NCBI GenBank assembly: GCA_002197995.1 | Contig: NGZR01000002.1 | Location: 5,766,001 to 5,830,000 of the forward strand | DNA from: Gaeumannomyces sp. JS-464 | Taxonomy: Eukaryota; Ascomycota; Sordariomycetes; Magnaporthales; Magnaporthaceae | Direction of reading: 5' to 3' | Length of the DNA: 64,000 bases | Shown: piece after piece, positions 50,187 through 62,101 of the stretch | Position numbering within the stretch: the stretch's first letter is position 1 | How the letters are laid out: every line of letters begins with the position of its first letter | Notes under the pieces: generated by a model | The model's database searches: none | What the model was told of the DNA's origin: nothing | Seen by the model: only the letters and a program-made list of their open reading frames with translations | Made by a program: the position numbers and the translations under genes

Positions 50187-52279
50187 GTGTGACATCGGTC
50201 CAATATTCGCCGTGCTGGGCTTACATTCTCGGTCTATCCTCCCATATTGAGCTCTACCATGAGCGCGACCGCGCACTGCCGCCGGCCGCTGGGAATCAAC
50301 TTGCCGTGCGCAGGCAAGTACCGGGTGGGGTGACATGGCTCCCGAACGGACGGGTTCATGCATCCTTGCTCATCCCTCAGGTCTAATCTGCAGTCTGCTT
50401 TGCAGACGTCGTCTTTGCGACTTTCGTCTTTCCTTTTCGTTTTTAGAGTCCCCCGCCACGGGTGTGGCAGGGGACGAGTGTGCATTTGCTTATGGCGTCT
50501 CGGTGTTGGGGCCAACAAAGGACTTGCTACATCGGTGGGATGGGCCGCGCCGTGTATTAGGGTCCTACACGAGTGGTTACGAGGGTACAAACTGTGTCGG
50601 TCGCACGCGCGCCAGTGGCCACGACCATTGCTGGTTACAGGAAAAGCAGAAGGTGTGCGACGGGGGGAAGACACCGGCGCGTGCGCCAATGACTGCGGGC
50701 GACTATGAATACCAGTATATGAAGAACGGAGGGCTCTGGTTTGGTTGTCTGTGTGCACGCCTCGGCTCTCGGGGCATCCTCACCATGCTCGCGGACTTTG
50801 GCGGATGGCGGTGTAGAAACACTTTCTTGACTGCCTGCTTCGGGGCTGATGGTCAAGCGAGCAGACAAAATTCGTGCCTCCTCCCTGGGAATCTATTGGT
50901 CGGCGACAACGCTGTCTGTCTCTCAGGCGGGATGCGTATTCCCGGCTCCTTATCTTGGACGTGCATAAGAATGATCTGCCAACCATGGATGGCATCATCA
51001 TTTTCCCTGCAACCGCCATGCAGAGCCCATGTTGCCGTAGTAATCTCACCTCGTTGCCGTAGTGGTGCGGTTGGTGAGGTGGTGGATGGCGTGCCTGTCG
51101 CCTCTGCTCTTCTTTTTTTTTTCTCCTTCTTCTTTTTTTTCTTTTTTTTTTTCTCCTTCTTCTTTTTTCTCCTTCTTCCTTCTTTCTTTTCTTTTTCTTT
51201 TTCTCTTCTTCTTCTTTCTTTTCTTTTTCTTTTTCCTTCTTTTCTTTTCTTTTTCCTTCTCTTTTTTCTTCTCGTTTTTCTGCACCCCTCCCTGCAGGTT
51301 GCTCTCTCCCTTTTGGCAGAGCCTGATATCAACCCGGTACGACGGGGGACAAGAAGCCAATGATGACGGGACGGCGAGGAGTAAGTGGATAGAATAGGGA
51401 ACATGCTGGAGATCGGCAGGTGAGGTGGTGCCGTCTGATTGATTTGACCTTGTATGTGCAATCGCGGTCCTGCGCGCCGCGGACAAGACTATCGACTAGG
51501 ATATAGACTAGCAGTCGCCCACTGTTTTATGCACGCACGCTTTGGCGTACCCCTTCTAAAAACCACCGACCTCTCCTGCTGTCTTCAGGCAGGGGAACCG
51601 CCTAATTCAGCTGGAGCGCCTACCCGCGACCTCCCTAGTCCGCCCCATTAGACAGTGGCTGAGCTCCCCTAACTTTGGGGCCCGACGCCAAGGCGCGCCC
51701 CAGACGCGACCACAGTTGACACCCGTTGATTGCTTGGACAGCAAAGATAGCCCAACACCGCACCATATTACAGGTGAACCATTTGGACAGGCTACGAGGC
51801 CTTCGCCCGCATTCATTTTTCAGCCCATTCTAGCCTTGGCACCTGGCAAACAGCCAGGGCTGCTTCGTGCCTCCCACCCTCACGCCGAATACACCTTAGC
51901 CACTACCACCATCACCGCCCGCCCTAGCCTGGTACGAGGTAGTTAGTCGGCTTGGCCACCTGGCGACCTACCTGGCAGGCTGGGACCTAAGTTAAACTGC
52001 CAAACCGCCCGAGAGGGCCTCATATCTGCTCGCTCGCCCACTCATCCATGCACGACCCAGCGTAACGACTTCGTGGCGGCCCTTGGAGGCACAGGGAAGC
52101 GGAAACGAGCGACGACAAAGACTAGGCCGGTCACAGCCAGGCGGCCTGCCAAGAAAAAACAACAACAACAACGCCCCTCCCTCTGAAGAAGCCCACCACC
52201 TCCACCGCGGCCAGAACACCGATTAAGCAGCTGTCCACCTCTCCAAGACGGAAATACCAGCTAGGTGACGACCGACATC
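50187..52279. other. Intergenic eIF3l / USP
   Basis: About 2.1 kb without a supported gene. Open frames of up to 342 residues cross a polypyrimidine tract and are composition-driven. The right end should be the USP promoter and 5' leader. Confidence 0.5.
51104..51273. repeat. Polypyrimidine (T/C) tract
   Basis: About 170 bases almost purely T and C on the + strand, with CTTCTTTT and CTTTTTCTTTTTC blocks. It produces Phe/Leu/Ser-rich and Lys/Glu/Arg-rich false frames. Confidence 0.9.
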
Positions 52280-55123
52280 ATGTCCACCAGTGCCCACGCA
52301 GACGCGGCGCGGAGCCCAGACTCCGACGTCTCGCCATCGTCGCACCCGCCGAATGCGGACCCAAAGAGACCCGGGGGTGATTACTTCCCACCGAGGATCG
52401 CCGACGCGGCTGGTGGCGATCAGCAACTGAGCAACGCCCCCGGGCTCGTCGCGGGCCCATCGGTCGCGTTCGAACAACCGGTGGCCACGAGCAACGCCTC
52501 GCACACCACCGAGGACGGCAGCTTGGCACCCGACAGCAGCCGCGTTCCCTCTAGTCTCAGTAGCGGGCAGACGTCGGCAGAACTGGCGTCCTCGAGAAAG
52601 TCGTCGGTCGCTTCGGTCTCATTTCGCCAACCGGCGAACCCAGCGCTTCCCCAGGGCCTCCAGAGATCGACGGGCTCGTACCGCCACCGGACCTCATCGC
52701 CAATGCCAGTGAGGTAAGATGCACCGTGAACGCGAGTACTAGGCTTGGATCACCATCCCGCCTGCTTGCCCACCTCTCGTCCCGCCTTCCTCTGTCTTTG
52801 TTCCCGTCTATCCCTAACTATGCCCCCCCCACCACTACTGCTTGGCCATTCGATTCTGGACCCCCTCTTGCCTTCTTAACTTTCCATCTCCACCACGGCT
52901 GTCTGCCCAAAGTCTTTTGGCATCACATGTTGCCAGTTGCCGTATCTGTGACGTCCGCCGCAGCGAGGCTGTATCGATGACAGCAGACAAGTCCCTCGGG
53001 ACCCCCAAGCGGGGCTGGCCTGGGCTCGCTAGTGCAGGGAACCCCGGTGTGTCCGAGAAGCCAACGCGGCGAGGAGCGTTCCTCGACCACCTACTCCCTC
53101 TCCAAGTGGCTGGGCAGCGCGGGACCAGCGAAATGAGTCGGTGGTCCGATGCCGACAATGATTTGCATCTTGCGCGGGCGGCAGAAGAGGATGAGAAGAA
53201 GACGGGGAGCGGTATCCAGGAGGGGGAACGAGAAGACGGGGGTGAAGACATTTGCCTCACATGGATGATGGCTGTGGCGATCCGTGTGAAGAAAGTTCAG
53301 CAAAGGCTGCCAGTTGCACCCCCTCGCTGTCGCCCACCGCACGACTTGAACTTTATCCGAAGCTGTCGTTGGCAACAGGACGGGATGCCCATCACCGCGC
53401 AAGCCATTGCCTTCATTCACACCGCCCGATCGCTCTTACATCATCAGGCAGTCAATTGACCGCGGGCACATGTGTTCACGGCAGTTGACAGTCTCGATTC
53501 CAGCCCCAAGTCTCCACCACCTGAGGTGCCCAGGGCCTCGCCCAGCATCCATCAGATCAATGCGGTGCTGTGTTGACCCCCTTTTTCAATCCCCTGCCCC
53601 CATCGCCGTGCCACCGCACACCTGGCTCGCTTCACTCCATCCTGCCCCCGCCTTTCAAACCCGCCCATGTCTTTTTTCGATGTTTCTTTCTGCGGGGCAC
53701 CAGATCCAACCCTAGGCTCGTGACTCTCACCGTTACTTGTCGCATGTCGCGATCTCGAGAACCAGACGCTGCCCGCCTGCCCGCTCATGCCGACGAGCTG
53801 CGCGTTCGCACGACAAACTGCTCTGCCCGATTGATGGCTGTGCTAACGGAAAGTGGTTCCTCGGGCAGGTTTCGGCAGCACGTCTCGTTTGACAACATCC
53901 CAGTCGGCGAGGCGACCAAGAACAACACCCTGGGGTACACCATCAATCTTTCCCACGATGGGTACCAGCCAAAGAGACGGTCGCGCACCATGATGGTCGG
54001 CGTCGACCAGCATGCCTACTCCGACTATGCACTACAATGGCTGCTGGAGGAGTATGCCGAGGATGGCGACGAGGTCATCTGCGTCCACGTGTCGGAGCGC
54101 GACGGTCGCGACGACAAAAACTACAAGGCCAAAGCTGAGGCCATGGTCGAGCGCATAAAGCTTAAGATACCCCCGACTGCGCCATCAGCGTCAAGCTCGA
54201 ATACGCAGTCGGCAAGCTACACGAGACCTTCCAGAAGCTGGTGCGCAAACCACCACCTTAACATCTTGTCCTCCATTTGTCCATCGGATGGACTGGAATG
54301 GCTGACTGTGTTCCCTTTCACCCGGCAGATCCACGTCTACCAGCCCTCGATGCTGGTCGTCGGCACCCGCGGCCGGTCTCTGGGTGGCATCCAAGGCCTC
54401 GTCAACACCAGGAATTCATTTTCCAAATACTGTCTCCAGTACTCGCCCGTCCCGACGGTCGTGGTCAGAGATATTGATAAGCGCAAGAAGAAGAAGGAGA
54501 AACGAATCCACGACCCCAACCGACAGAGTTATGCGTCGATGCTGGCCGCAAACAGAGGTAAGCACGAGGCAGACAGCGAGAACAGCAGCTTGTACGAGCT
54601 GGAGGCGAAGCTGTCGGGCGACGAGGAGGCGCACAGAGTCGCTGCCGCCATTGGACTCCCCAGCGCCTTCGACCCGACCGTCAAGGGCATGGACCTAGAA
54701 GCGCGAATGCATCCACGGTCCCAAAGCCTTCCGTCGCCTCTGCACCTCGCCGACACGCCGCACGGCGGGGTGGCCAGCGGCGCTGCCGACGTCTCTGTTC
54801 CGGCCCCGCCCTCAACCTTGGGCGGTAGCGACGACGAGGACAGCGGCGATGACGAGGAGGACGACGAGTTCGAGGTCATGTCGGGCCACCAGATACTTCA
54901 GCACACGAACAGAGACCCCGACCAGAAGATCAAGAAGACAAAGTTGCACCAGATGGAGGTTGCCGAAGCAGCTGCCTTGCGCGAGCAGCCGATAGATGAT
55001 GACGATGACGAGGATGATGAGGGTGGTGGCGGAGCCGGCGAGCGCAATGGTAACGATGACGACAACGACGATGGGCGGGACGATAGGAACGGTGGGGCTA
55101 GCGTTGCGGGCGCTAGCAAATGA
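52280..55123 (+). CDS. Universal stress protein (UspA-fold) domain protein
   Basis: Proposed exons are 52280-52713, 53869-54240 and 54329-55123. Exon 1 (MSTSAHADAARSPDSDVSPS) is disordered and Ser/Pro-rich. Exon 2 begins FRQHVSFDNIPVGEATKNNT and enters the USP domain with RTMMVGVDQHAYSDYALQWL and DEVICVHVSERD. After intron 2 come IHVYQPSMLVVGTRGRSLGG and FSKYCLQYSPVPTVVV, which carry the ATP-binding G-x2-G-x9-G-type end of the fold. The C-terminus is long, acidic and disordered (DDEDSGDDEEDDEFEVM). Such fungal USP proteins are cytosolic and of uncertain function. Intron 1 would be 1155 nt, unusually long here, and may hide another exon. One base appears missing in the C run at 54170-54174, after which DCAISVKLEYAVGKLHETFQ is read. 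Confidence 0.82.
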
Positions 55124-55925
55124 CACGGGCCCCAAACTATCGGTTGAGACGGAAAAGGGGGTGATGGTATTCGCGTTGCATAGGTACCTAGGTACCTATG
55201 CATACGATTTATGGCGCACCCGCCAACGCGATCCCCCGTGATGGCTGGAGTCCGGTTGATTGCCGGTCGGACGCAACGCGTGTTTGTTTTTGCAACCCAA
55301 GGCCTGGAAATCAGCGTTGGGAGATGTGCTGGGGTTATACCGGCAAGTTTTGCTCACAGAAGAGTATCGTACATTGCAAAAAGCACACGAATAATACTAC
55401 AAAGCACATGTATATCCTTGGGCCCATGGCCGACATGCCCATCCGAGAACTTTATAACAAAGAATGCCTTGCATTCAGGTTCCATCCCAAGCTCGGGTGG
55501 GGTTGCTGGCTGCCCGGCAGAGTTGGGTTTTGTACTGGTCATACCAGTATTCTGGCTGATGATGAGGCACACACGCCACGGAGATCAATTCGCGTGGATC
55601 GTTGTGACCTAGTTTCTCAATCACGTAAAATGAAAACCCACGCGCAGGGAGACGATTGAAGTCAATGGCCTAGATAGCACCCGTGTTCTTTTCCATTGTC
55701 TCGCAATCCAAATGGCCAATTTCTCTTGATAGTTGCTCGAGAAAGCTAGCACCTTGCAGCCAAGAGTGCGTCACTCGTCCAGCTGCGCCTCCCTCCATGA
55801 CGACGCGGGTGCAGCTGGCGCGCGAGGCTGGGACTCCCTGCTCCGATCCCCCACCACCAAACGTGTCTGTGCTCTCAATTGTTGACGTCGCCCGTGTCCG
55901 CCTGGGGCGGATACCGCAGCACGTT
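55124..55925. other. Intergenic 3' of USP
   Basis: Contains a TAGGTACCTAGGTACCTATG palindrome at 55181-55200 directly after the USP stop. No gene recognised; short frames at 55198-55659 lack features. Confidence 0.45.
55181..55200. repeat. TAGGTACCTAGGTACCTA palindrome
   Basis: A perfect palindrome of overlapping GGTACC and CCTAGG, a member of the dispersed intergenic family. Confidence 0.75.
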
Positions 55926-56179
55926 CCAAACAAAAGGGTGCACTTCAAATAAACTGCACAACCGGCAAGCTAGAACAGCGAAAAAAAGAAACAGGAACGG
56001 TACAAAAAATGGGGAAAGAATGTGAGAAGGAGGAAAATACATAAAACAGAAAAGTATATAAAAATAGGAAAACATACAAAGGCAAGGAAAGTGACAGGAA
56101 ATAGGAAAGAACTTACGGATAAGTTCGGGCAAGAGGTCCATTCCAATTAGCGTCATCAGAAGTGCATATTTTTATTTGG
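55926..56179. mobile_element. Short inverted-repeat element, copy 2
   Basis: About 254 bp, same orientation and landmarks as the copy at 22987-23222: CCAAACAAAAGGGTGCAC at the left end, TAAACTGCACAACCGG, CTAGAACAGCG, a purine-rich centre, AAGTTCGGGCAA, CCAATTAGCGTCATCAG, and TTTTTATTTGG at the right end. Differences from copy 1 include several C/T and G/A changes, as repeat-induced point mutation would leave. Confidence 0.65.
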
Positions 56180-56722
56180 CGTCCAGGGGCCGCCGGGGGT
56201 GAAGCCTGCAGGCGACAGCCCCATCGGGTGGGCCGAGCACCTCTGGGGCGGAATGCGAGCACTTACCTAAGCGTTCCGAGGCGCCTGAAACGCGCCTAAC
56301 TTCCATGCTCAATCCAGCACCCTCAATTCAACAACTCGATTGGTAAATGCGACACTCGACGACCTGGACACCACCTGCCTGCCGCGCATATTTCGATCCT
56401 GCCTTCCTGACCTGTCCAGGCGGTAGGGATCTTCTACCCCGACTGCCGATCTGAGGTGCCAGCTCCCGTTCGGTGCTGGGAAAAGCAAGCGCGGGAGACC
56501 TTGGCCGCCGCACTTGGGCAGCAAAGAGACCAAGCGCGGGTCATGACTCCGAGGCTTTGGTCGAGTGCTCAGCTCTGAGCGACAACCTACGAAGCCATCG
56601 ATCCGCCTGATCACGTGTCCCTGGGACGCAAAGCTTCGTCCTTTGGCTTGCACGCTCACCATTGTTAGGCACCCGGCAGCGCCTCGCCTCAAGACGCCCG
56701 GTGCTGCCACCTGCACGATCCA
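56180..56722. other. Promoter region of the Golgi pH regulator gene
   Basis: About 540 GC-rich bases between the repeat and the ATG at 56723. Open frames on both strands have no recognisable domain. Confidence 0.45.
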
Positions 56723-58691
56723 ATGGCCATCAGCTGTGGCGGCGACGCCTGCTCGACCGGCCCACCCCCGGGCGCAGGCGTCGCGAAGGCCCTGTCGTTG
56801 TCGCCCTTCGTTGGCACCTTCGCCGCCGTCAGCTTCCTCGTCGCGCGTCACATATTCCCGCTCCTGTCGCGCGTCCAGGACAGGTCCCGCGACGATGGTC
56901 ACGACCACATCCTGCCGGCCTCTGCCCCGGCAGCCCTGCGCCAGTGTCATGCCGAACACGGCGCCCGCAGCCTACGCCGTCGCATTGCTGCCTCGACCTT
57001 TGCCGCCACCATTGGGCTCTCGGCCGTTCTCGCCCAGCTGATCCTCGCCGAGATCTCCGACATGGTCGACCCTGGGGCCCGCGCCACCGCTCTTCGCTTT
57101 ACGGTCCCTACTCTCATGTTTCTCCTCATCGTCTTGATACCCTTGCTTGAGCTCCAGTCCATCATCGCCGGTGCGGGGTGGTCGTTCCAGCGTTCAGCCA
57201 AGGGCCGCATACCGCGCATGCCCTGGGCACTGCTCTTCTCGGCCTTTGGCGCCTGGCTTTTCGTCTTCTGGTCCCTGGGCATGGCCGTCCCTGCCCCCGA
57301 CGAGACGTATGTCTACGCGCGGGATGAGGTGGTTAGCTTCGACAGCACCGGCGCCTCGATGGGCACGCGGGGTGGGATCGGCTGGAGTTCAGGATCCGTT
57401 TTTCCAGACCTGTCGGCCGGTAGCGCCCAAGACCTGTCCCGGGCGTGCCTCGAGAGGATCGGTGTTATCGGAATATCCCTCATGGCGCTGCTCTCCGGGT
57501 TTGCCAGCGTCTCGTCACCATGGCACCTGCTCACCGACAGCAGGACGCACAGGCGCCGCCCGGTCACGGACGCCATGGTTGCGAGGAAACAGGCGGGAGT
57601 CGATGCGACGGCCGAGCTTTTGGCTGCTAAACGCCACCGTCTGCGATCGCTGCAGCGCAAGGTCGCCGCAGCATCGGGCACGCCAGACGGCTCGCCAACC
57701 ACGCCCGGCGGGGCTGCAGGGCTGGTGGGCAAACTGGTGGGTTCGATCAAGAACATGGGCGGCGGAGGCGACGCGGGCGAGATCAAGGCACTGCAGATGG
57801 AGATTGCGGGGCTCGAGTCGATGGAATCAAGACTGTCGTCCAGCGTGGCAGCGCTAAGGAGCAGACAGGCGAGCCACGCGCGCGATGGAACAGCTGTCGG
57901 GCGTCTCCTGGCGCTGTCGTCGTATATCTTTGCGCTTTACTGTGTCTACAGGATCCTAGCCACGACCATGGCCACGCTTCGGCGTGCATACTACCCAGGT
58001 GCATCCTTCTCGTCGTCAGATCCCATCAGCCGCTTCCTCGGCCTTCTGGCCCGGCATTGGGACCCTAAGCTGGACCAGCTGGCCTGGGCCCGGCAAATTT
58101 CGTTCCTGCTGTCGGGCGTCATCTTGGCCGCGTCGCTCAACTCTGTGCTGCAAACGCTGCACCTCTTCACAAAGTGGGCCCCGGGGGTTCTGCTGCAGGC
58201 CCAGGCCAACCTAGCCCTGCTGGTGGGGCAGGTAGCGGCGACCTACGTCATCAGCGCGGCTCTGCTGCTCCGGGGCAGTCTTCCCAAGGAGGTGTCGAGC
58301 GCGGTGGGTGACGTGCTGGAGAGTGCGCTCGAGCCTGGCTTCGTCGACCGTGTAAGTTATCGTCTCCTTTGCTCTATTAGCCGAACTGGCTCGGCAACCT
58401 GGTTACCCTACTGCCCTCCCGACTGCACTCCCCAATCATGTTATTATTATATCCTCCTATATCACACAGAGGCCGAGATCGTCGACAGACGCATGCTGTC
58501 ATTATAACGAGTGCTAACCATTCGGGATGAAAACCGTGCAACAACAGTGGTTTGAGGGATGGTTCTTGCTTGCCAGTGTAACCACGGCGGTCGGTATTTG
58601 GATCGGCCGGAAGATCGGGGGTGGGGCTGACCGGGACTGGGACGACTGGGACGAGTTCGCCGGAGAAGAAACCGGAGAGAAGCAGTCGTAG
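56723..58691 (+). CDS. Golgi pH regulator (GPHR/GPR89) family protein
   Basis: Exons 56723-58351 and 58548-58691. The protein starts MAISCGGDACSTGPPPGAGV. Its hydrophobic segments include SPFVGTFAAVSFLVARHIF, FTVPTLMFLLIVLIPLLELQ, LLFSAFGAWLFVFWSLGMAV and IGVIGISLMALLSGFASVSS. The last is followed by PWHLLTDS. A cytoplasmic coiled-coil segment (AELLAAKRHRLRSLQRKVAA) carries a Gly-rich insertion. Then come LSSYIFALYCVYRILATTMA, WARQISFLLSGVILAASLNS and VGQVAATYVISAALLLRGSL. Exon 2 gives WFEGWFLLASVTTAVGIWIG and an acidic tail. The GFASVSSPW loop, central coiled coil and nine-helix layout are those of the Golgi pH regulator / ABA GPCR-like family, an anion channel of Golgi and ER membranes in animals. 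The function in fungi is less clear. No frame break was seen. The intron starts GTAAG and ends AACAACAG. Confidence 0.88.
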
Positions 58692-59589
58692 TAGACCTTT
58701 GACGCTTGTAGCAAGCCTGAACGCGGCGCCTGTTGGTGCCTTCATTGTTATTTGGGAGTATACCTGTGTACCTCTATATACGGTACCTCGACGCCTCTCT
58801 GCATTGTCCCAGCCAACGCAGACGTCGAGATGACCGGATTCATCTTACTTTCCTTTTCTCTGTCACAAACTACCCTTTTACTTGCATTTTTGACTTGATC
58901 ATTGCTTGTACGATGAGAGAGGAAGCGACCTTGGTAGCGTAGACTTCGAATCTATACTTTTAAGATTGACACGTGGACAAGGTAGTGACAATAGGGGTGC
59001 ATGGTGGGACGAGCTCTCATTGCATCGAACCATCAAGTGATCAATTGAATCGGATGCAGAGGCGCTCGCGGCGAAGGGGTCAGTCGGCTGAAGGATGTGT
59101 GGTTGTGAGCGGTCCCGTCGTTTAGGTGGACTCGTTCCATGGCGGCTTGGGGTTGGGGGCGACCCGTATCGAAGCCCCTGCGTCTGAAACAGGACGCTAT
59201 GTTTCAAGCACCCCAACTGCAGTGGATCGCACCACTGTCGATCCGCTGGCGGCGGCGGGCACCCGTTCGAACAAACCCTGCCCGGCCTCGTGCGCGCACG
59301 CAGCATGGTAGCATTCGAGGGGGACGGGCGTCCGGCGCACCGATCGACAACCTTAACTCGCTTTTGGCAGGGCGGGCTTCGGGAGCGCCGCGAGCTGCTC
59401 ACGGCGCGCACCTTGAAACATCCATGCAGGACTCCTCAGGCGCGGAGGCAAAGTCCGCTGTGTCGGGACCTGAGTCGACGGGGCTCCATCGAAGGCCGCT
59501 GACTGCATGTGGGTTTTGTTGCTGGCCGAAGGGCAAGCAATATTGCTCTTTCCCTCCCTTTTGGCTCGTCTGCCGAGGTCCTTCGTCCA

Positions 59590-59619
59590 TACCTAGGTAC
59601 CTACCTAGGTAGGTAGGCT
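59590..59619. repeat. TACCTAGGTA cluster
   Basis: Overlapping TACCTAGGTA, CTACCTAGGTAGG and TAGG units between GPHR and the secreted-protein gene. Confidence 0.75.
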
Positions 59620-59807
59620 ATGGACGGCTGGTGATGACGAGAGGCGAGTATGCGAATGAGGTGATTTACCTGCTCGCCCGTGTCTGATCGTCAAATGCAT
59701 CGGGGATCGAAATGCCGGAACTGCCTGTCAACCCGTGGCAGGGCCGGGGCATGAATATTGACAGATTGGGGGCCAAGGCTGGGAGATGGGTGACCACGTC
59801 TGTGTAT

Positions 59808-59829
59808 ACCTACCTACCTACCTAGGTAG
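59808..59829. repeat. (TACC)n with CCTAGGTA
   Basis: Several TACC tetramers followed by CCTAGGTAG, a second cluster within 200 bases of the one at 59590. Confidence 0.7.
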
Positions 59830-60739
59830 ATATGGCTGTACGATGATGACGTGCATCCTCTGCGCTGGCATCCGAATGGCATCCCGTGATTCTCTGGATT
59901 TTGCTCTCTTGCCTCAATTTCTTGTCCTTCCCCTCCGGCTGGTCCTTTTTCGTTTTCTCTTGTTTTTTATTGTAGCCGAGCCTCGGGACACAGACTTTGA
60001 ACTGGAGGTCTGACACAGCTTGCGTTTTGGCTTCCCCTGCTTGTACCAGGGCCCTGGGCCGGGCCACCCTCGACCCGCCCATTCTGCTGGCCGTCCAGGA
60101 TGATGATGGGCCAAGCGAGCCCAACGCATCCACTGCAGCATGTCAAGCACGGTTAGACCCGCCCTTTCCGACCATGGGCCAGGGGCATCCATCAGGCAGG
60201 CACCTGTCCGCCCTGCCTTCTGTGCGCAGCCGTGGGCCGGCCTCATAAGCTACTTCCCCAGTGACATGCCCTGCCCTGCCAGACGAACCTGACGTCTATT
60301 TGCCTCCCCTAGCTTATATCTCGCTGCTCATCGTTGGGCTGTGCCATCCCTATCGCATTGGTGAGCCCTGGTTTTCTTTTTCATCTTCACCACGCCGAGA
60401 CAAGTTTCGGGCTTCCGACGACCCGCCGCCACAGCCTGCGTTGACCAAATCGCTTTTGGAATTATCAACATTACCACAAAAAAAAAAGAAGAAAAAAAGG
60501 AGTACATACTGCACTATCTACCGACCTACCTATCTGCTAGCAAAGGACTACGCGAAGCGAACGAAAGGAAAGCAAACAACTCAACAAACAAACAAACAAA
60601 CACAAGGAAGGGCGAACGACGACACAGCTAGGAGGGGAGACGGAAGAAAGTGGTCGACTAGGCAAAGCCCTGAGGCGCGGGCGGACCACGCAGCTGTACC
60701 CACCGTCTTCTATTTCGAGCTGCCTGCTTGGCCTGCGGA

Positions 60740-61567
60740 ATGGCGCCAACAAGCGCATGTCTAACGAGGCCGTCGACCTTGCTCGCCCAAGTCGTTCTTC
60801 TCATGGCCTCGTCGGTCTCGGCCCTGACGCTTTCCGACTTCCAGTCGATAGCGGCCGCGACGGTGCCTCTCGGCTGCATCCTGGCCTACAACAACCGCCC
60901 GCTCGCCGGGTGCTCCCAGTCCGACTTTACCGCTGGAAGGGGCTGCGCCTCGAGCTGCGTGCGCTCATTGAGGCTCGTGCAGACGACGCTTCAGGTCGTG
61001 TGCGCCGATGCATCCGTTCCTGCCGGCTCGGTCCTCCGCGCTGCCCTGCAGGGCTCTCTCGTCGACACCCTGTGCGGCCGGGGCCTGGAGCCACCCCAAC
61101 CCATCAGCACGAGGTTGATACCGCCACCATCAAGATCATCATTACCGCCCCCTGCTGCCACGTCAACACGCAGACTACCACCGCCATCACCACCACCGCC
61201 ACCGTCATCGACGTCTGTACCGACGTCAGGAGCCCCACCGAGCCTCACGCCTGTGCCAGTGCCACCAGTCGCACCGGCACCGCCGTCAAGCGAGTCTCCA
61301 GGGAACGGGACTCCCGACGCGCCCAGGCCGACAGAGACTCCCGCACCAACAGGCACGCGGGGGCCAGGGGGGACGACGACGACAGCACCTCCGCAGTCTC
61401 CAGGTCAGGGGGGTCGAGGTGGCCAGGGCGGCCAGAGAGGTGGCGGAAGCCCATTCGATCCCGCCGTGGTGGGCGGGGCGCAACACGCGCTGCCGACCGA
61501 CCCGATGGCGGTCCTTGCATGGGCGGCTGCTGTCGGCCTGTTTATTATGGAGGGGGTCGTGCTCTAG
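60740..61567 (+). CDS. Secreted Cys-containing, probably GPI-anchored protein
   Basis: The 275-residue protein starts MAPTSACLTRPSTLLAQVVL with a signal peptide to about residue 29 (VSALTLSDF). The mature N-terminal domain (about residues 30-115) has six cysteines, in VPLGCILAYN, PLAGCSQSDF, GRGCASSC, QVVCADAS and DTLCGRG. A long Pro/Ser/Thr region (about 115-215), likely O-glycosylated, follows, then GQGGRGGQGGQRGGG. The last residues (PMAVLAWAAAVGLFIMEGVV) are hydrophobic with small residues before them, as in a GPI attachment signal. This is the layout of fungal cell-wall proteins. No CFEM, LysM or WSC signature fits exactly. I use the ATG at 60740; an upstream non-ATG extension is in frame. 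Single exon, no frame break. Confidence 0.7.
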   Translation: MAPTSACLTRPSTLLAQVVLLMASSVSALTLSDFQSIAAATVPLGCILAYNNRPLAGCSQSDFTAGRGCASSCVRSLRLVQTTLQVVCADASVPAGSVLRAALQGSLVDTLCGRGLEPPQPISTRLIPPPSRSSLPPPAATSTRRLPPPSPPPPPSSTSVPTSGAPPSLTPVPVPPVAPAPPSSESPGNGTPDAPRPTETPAPTGTRGPGGTTTTAPPQSPGQGGRGGQGGQRGGGSPFDPAVVGGAQHALPTDPMAVLAWAAAVGLFIMEGVVL

Positions 61568-62101
61568 AAACGGCGGCTGTTGCGGTTCCCAGGAGGCACA
61601 AAAACGAAAAACTTGTCGGGCGCCAAGAGCGCGACCTGCGCGGGACGAAGCCGGTTCCGGCTCCTGCGCCGCCATCAGTGGCGAAGAGATAATACGGCTT
61701 TCCTGCAACCCGCCTTAGAGAGATTGCAGATGTGCCCGGAGACAGCCTCCGTTCTGTTTAATGTATTTCTGAGAGACTCGAATGCCGCCCATCGTCCCAA
61801 CGCTCAGTGGGCCAAAATCAAGCGGTGGCCAGACACGACGACCAAGGGGATCAGGGAGTAAAGTCAGGATGACGGGAACTGGACGAAACAAGGAATTTCC
61901 CAACACGAAAGAAATAAGACAATAAATACGTAAAGTTAGTTAAAAACACTTCAAAAAATCATGTGCGATATTTGCTGCGACCTCTATGTGTCCAAAATCA
62001 AAATACCACAATGGATGGAGGCTCCATGCAACCCATAAGGGGAAAATGGGGAGAGAAAGAGGGAGAGGAACAATGAATTAGATAAACAAGCACCGCGTGA
62101 A
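61568..62101. other. Convergent 3' intergenic region
   Basis: About 530 bases between the secreted-protein gene and PEX11C. A-rich around 61905-61990. No gene. Confidence 0.5.

Larger units (their letters stand above)
58692..60739. other. Intergenic with two TACCTAGGTA clusters
   Basis: About 2 kb with no supported gene. Palindrome clusters lie at 59590-59619 and 59808-59829. The right end (60480-60660) is A-rich with ACAAACAAACAAAC and is probably the 5' leader of the secreted-protein gene. Confidence 0.5.

Noticed and set aside
50335..51363. 342-residue open frame downstream of eIF3l
   Set aside because: Half of it is Phe/Ser/Leu from the polypyrimidine tract and the rest has no motif; composition explains it.
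52842..53459. 205-residue open frame inside the long USP intron
   Set aside because: No recognisable domain and no splice pair joining it in phase to both neighbours; kept only as a possible missed exon.
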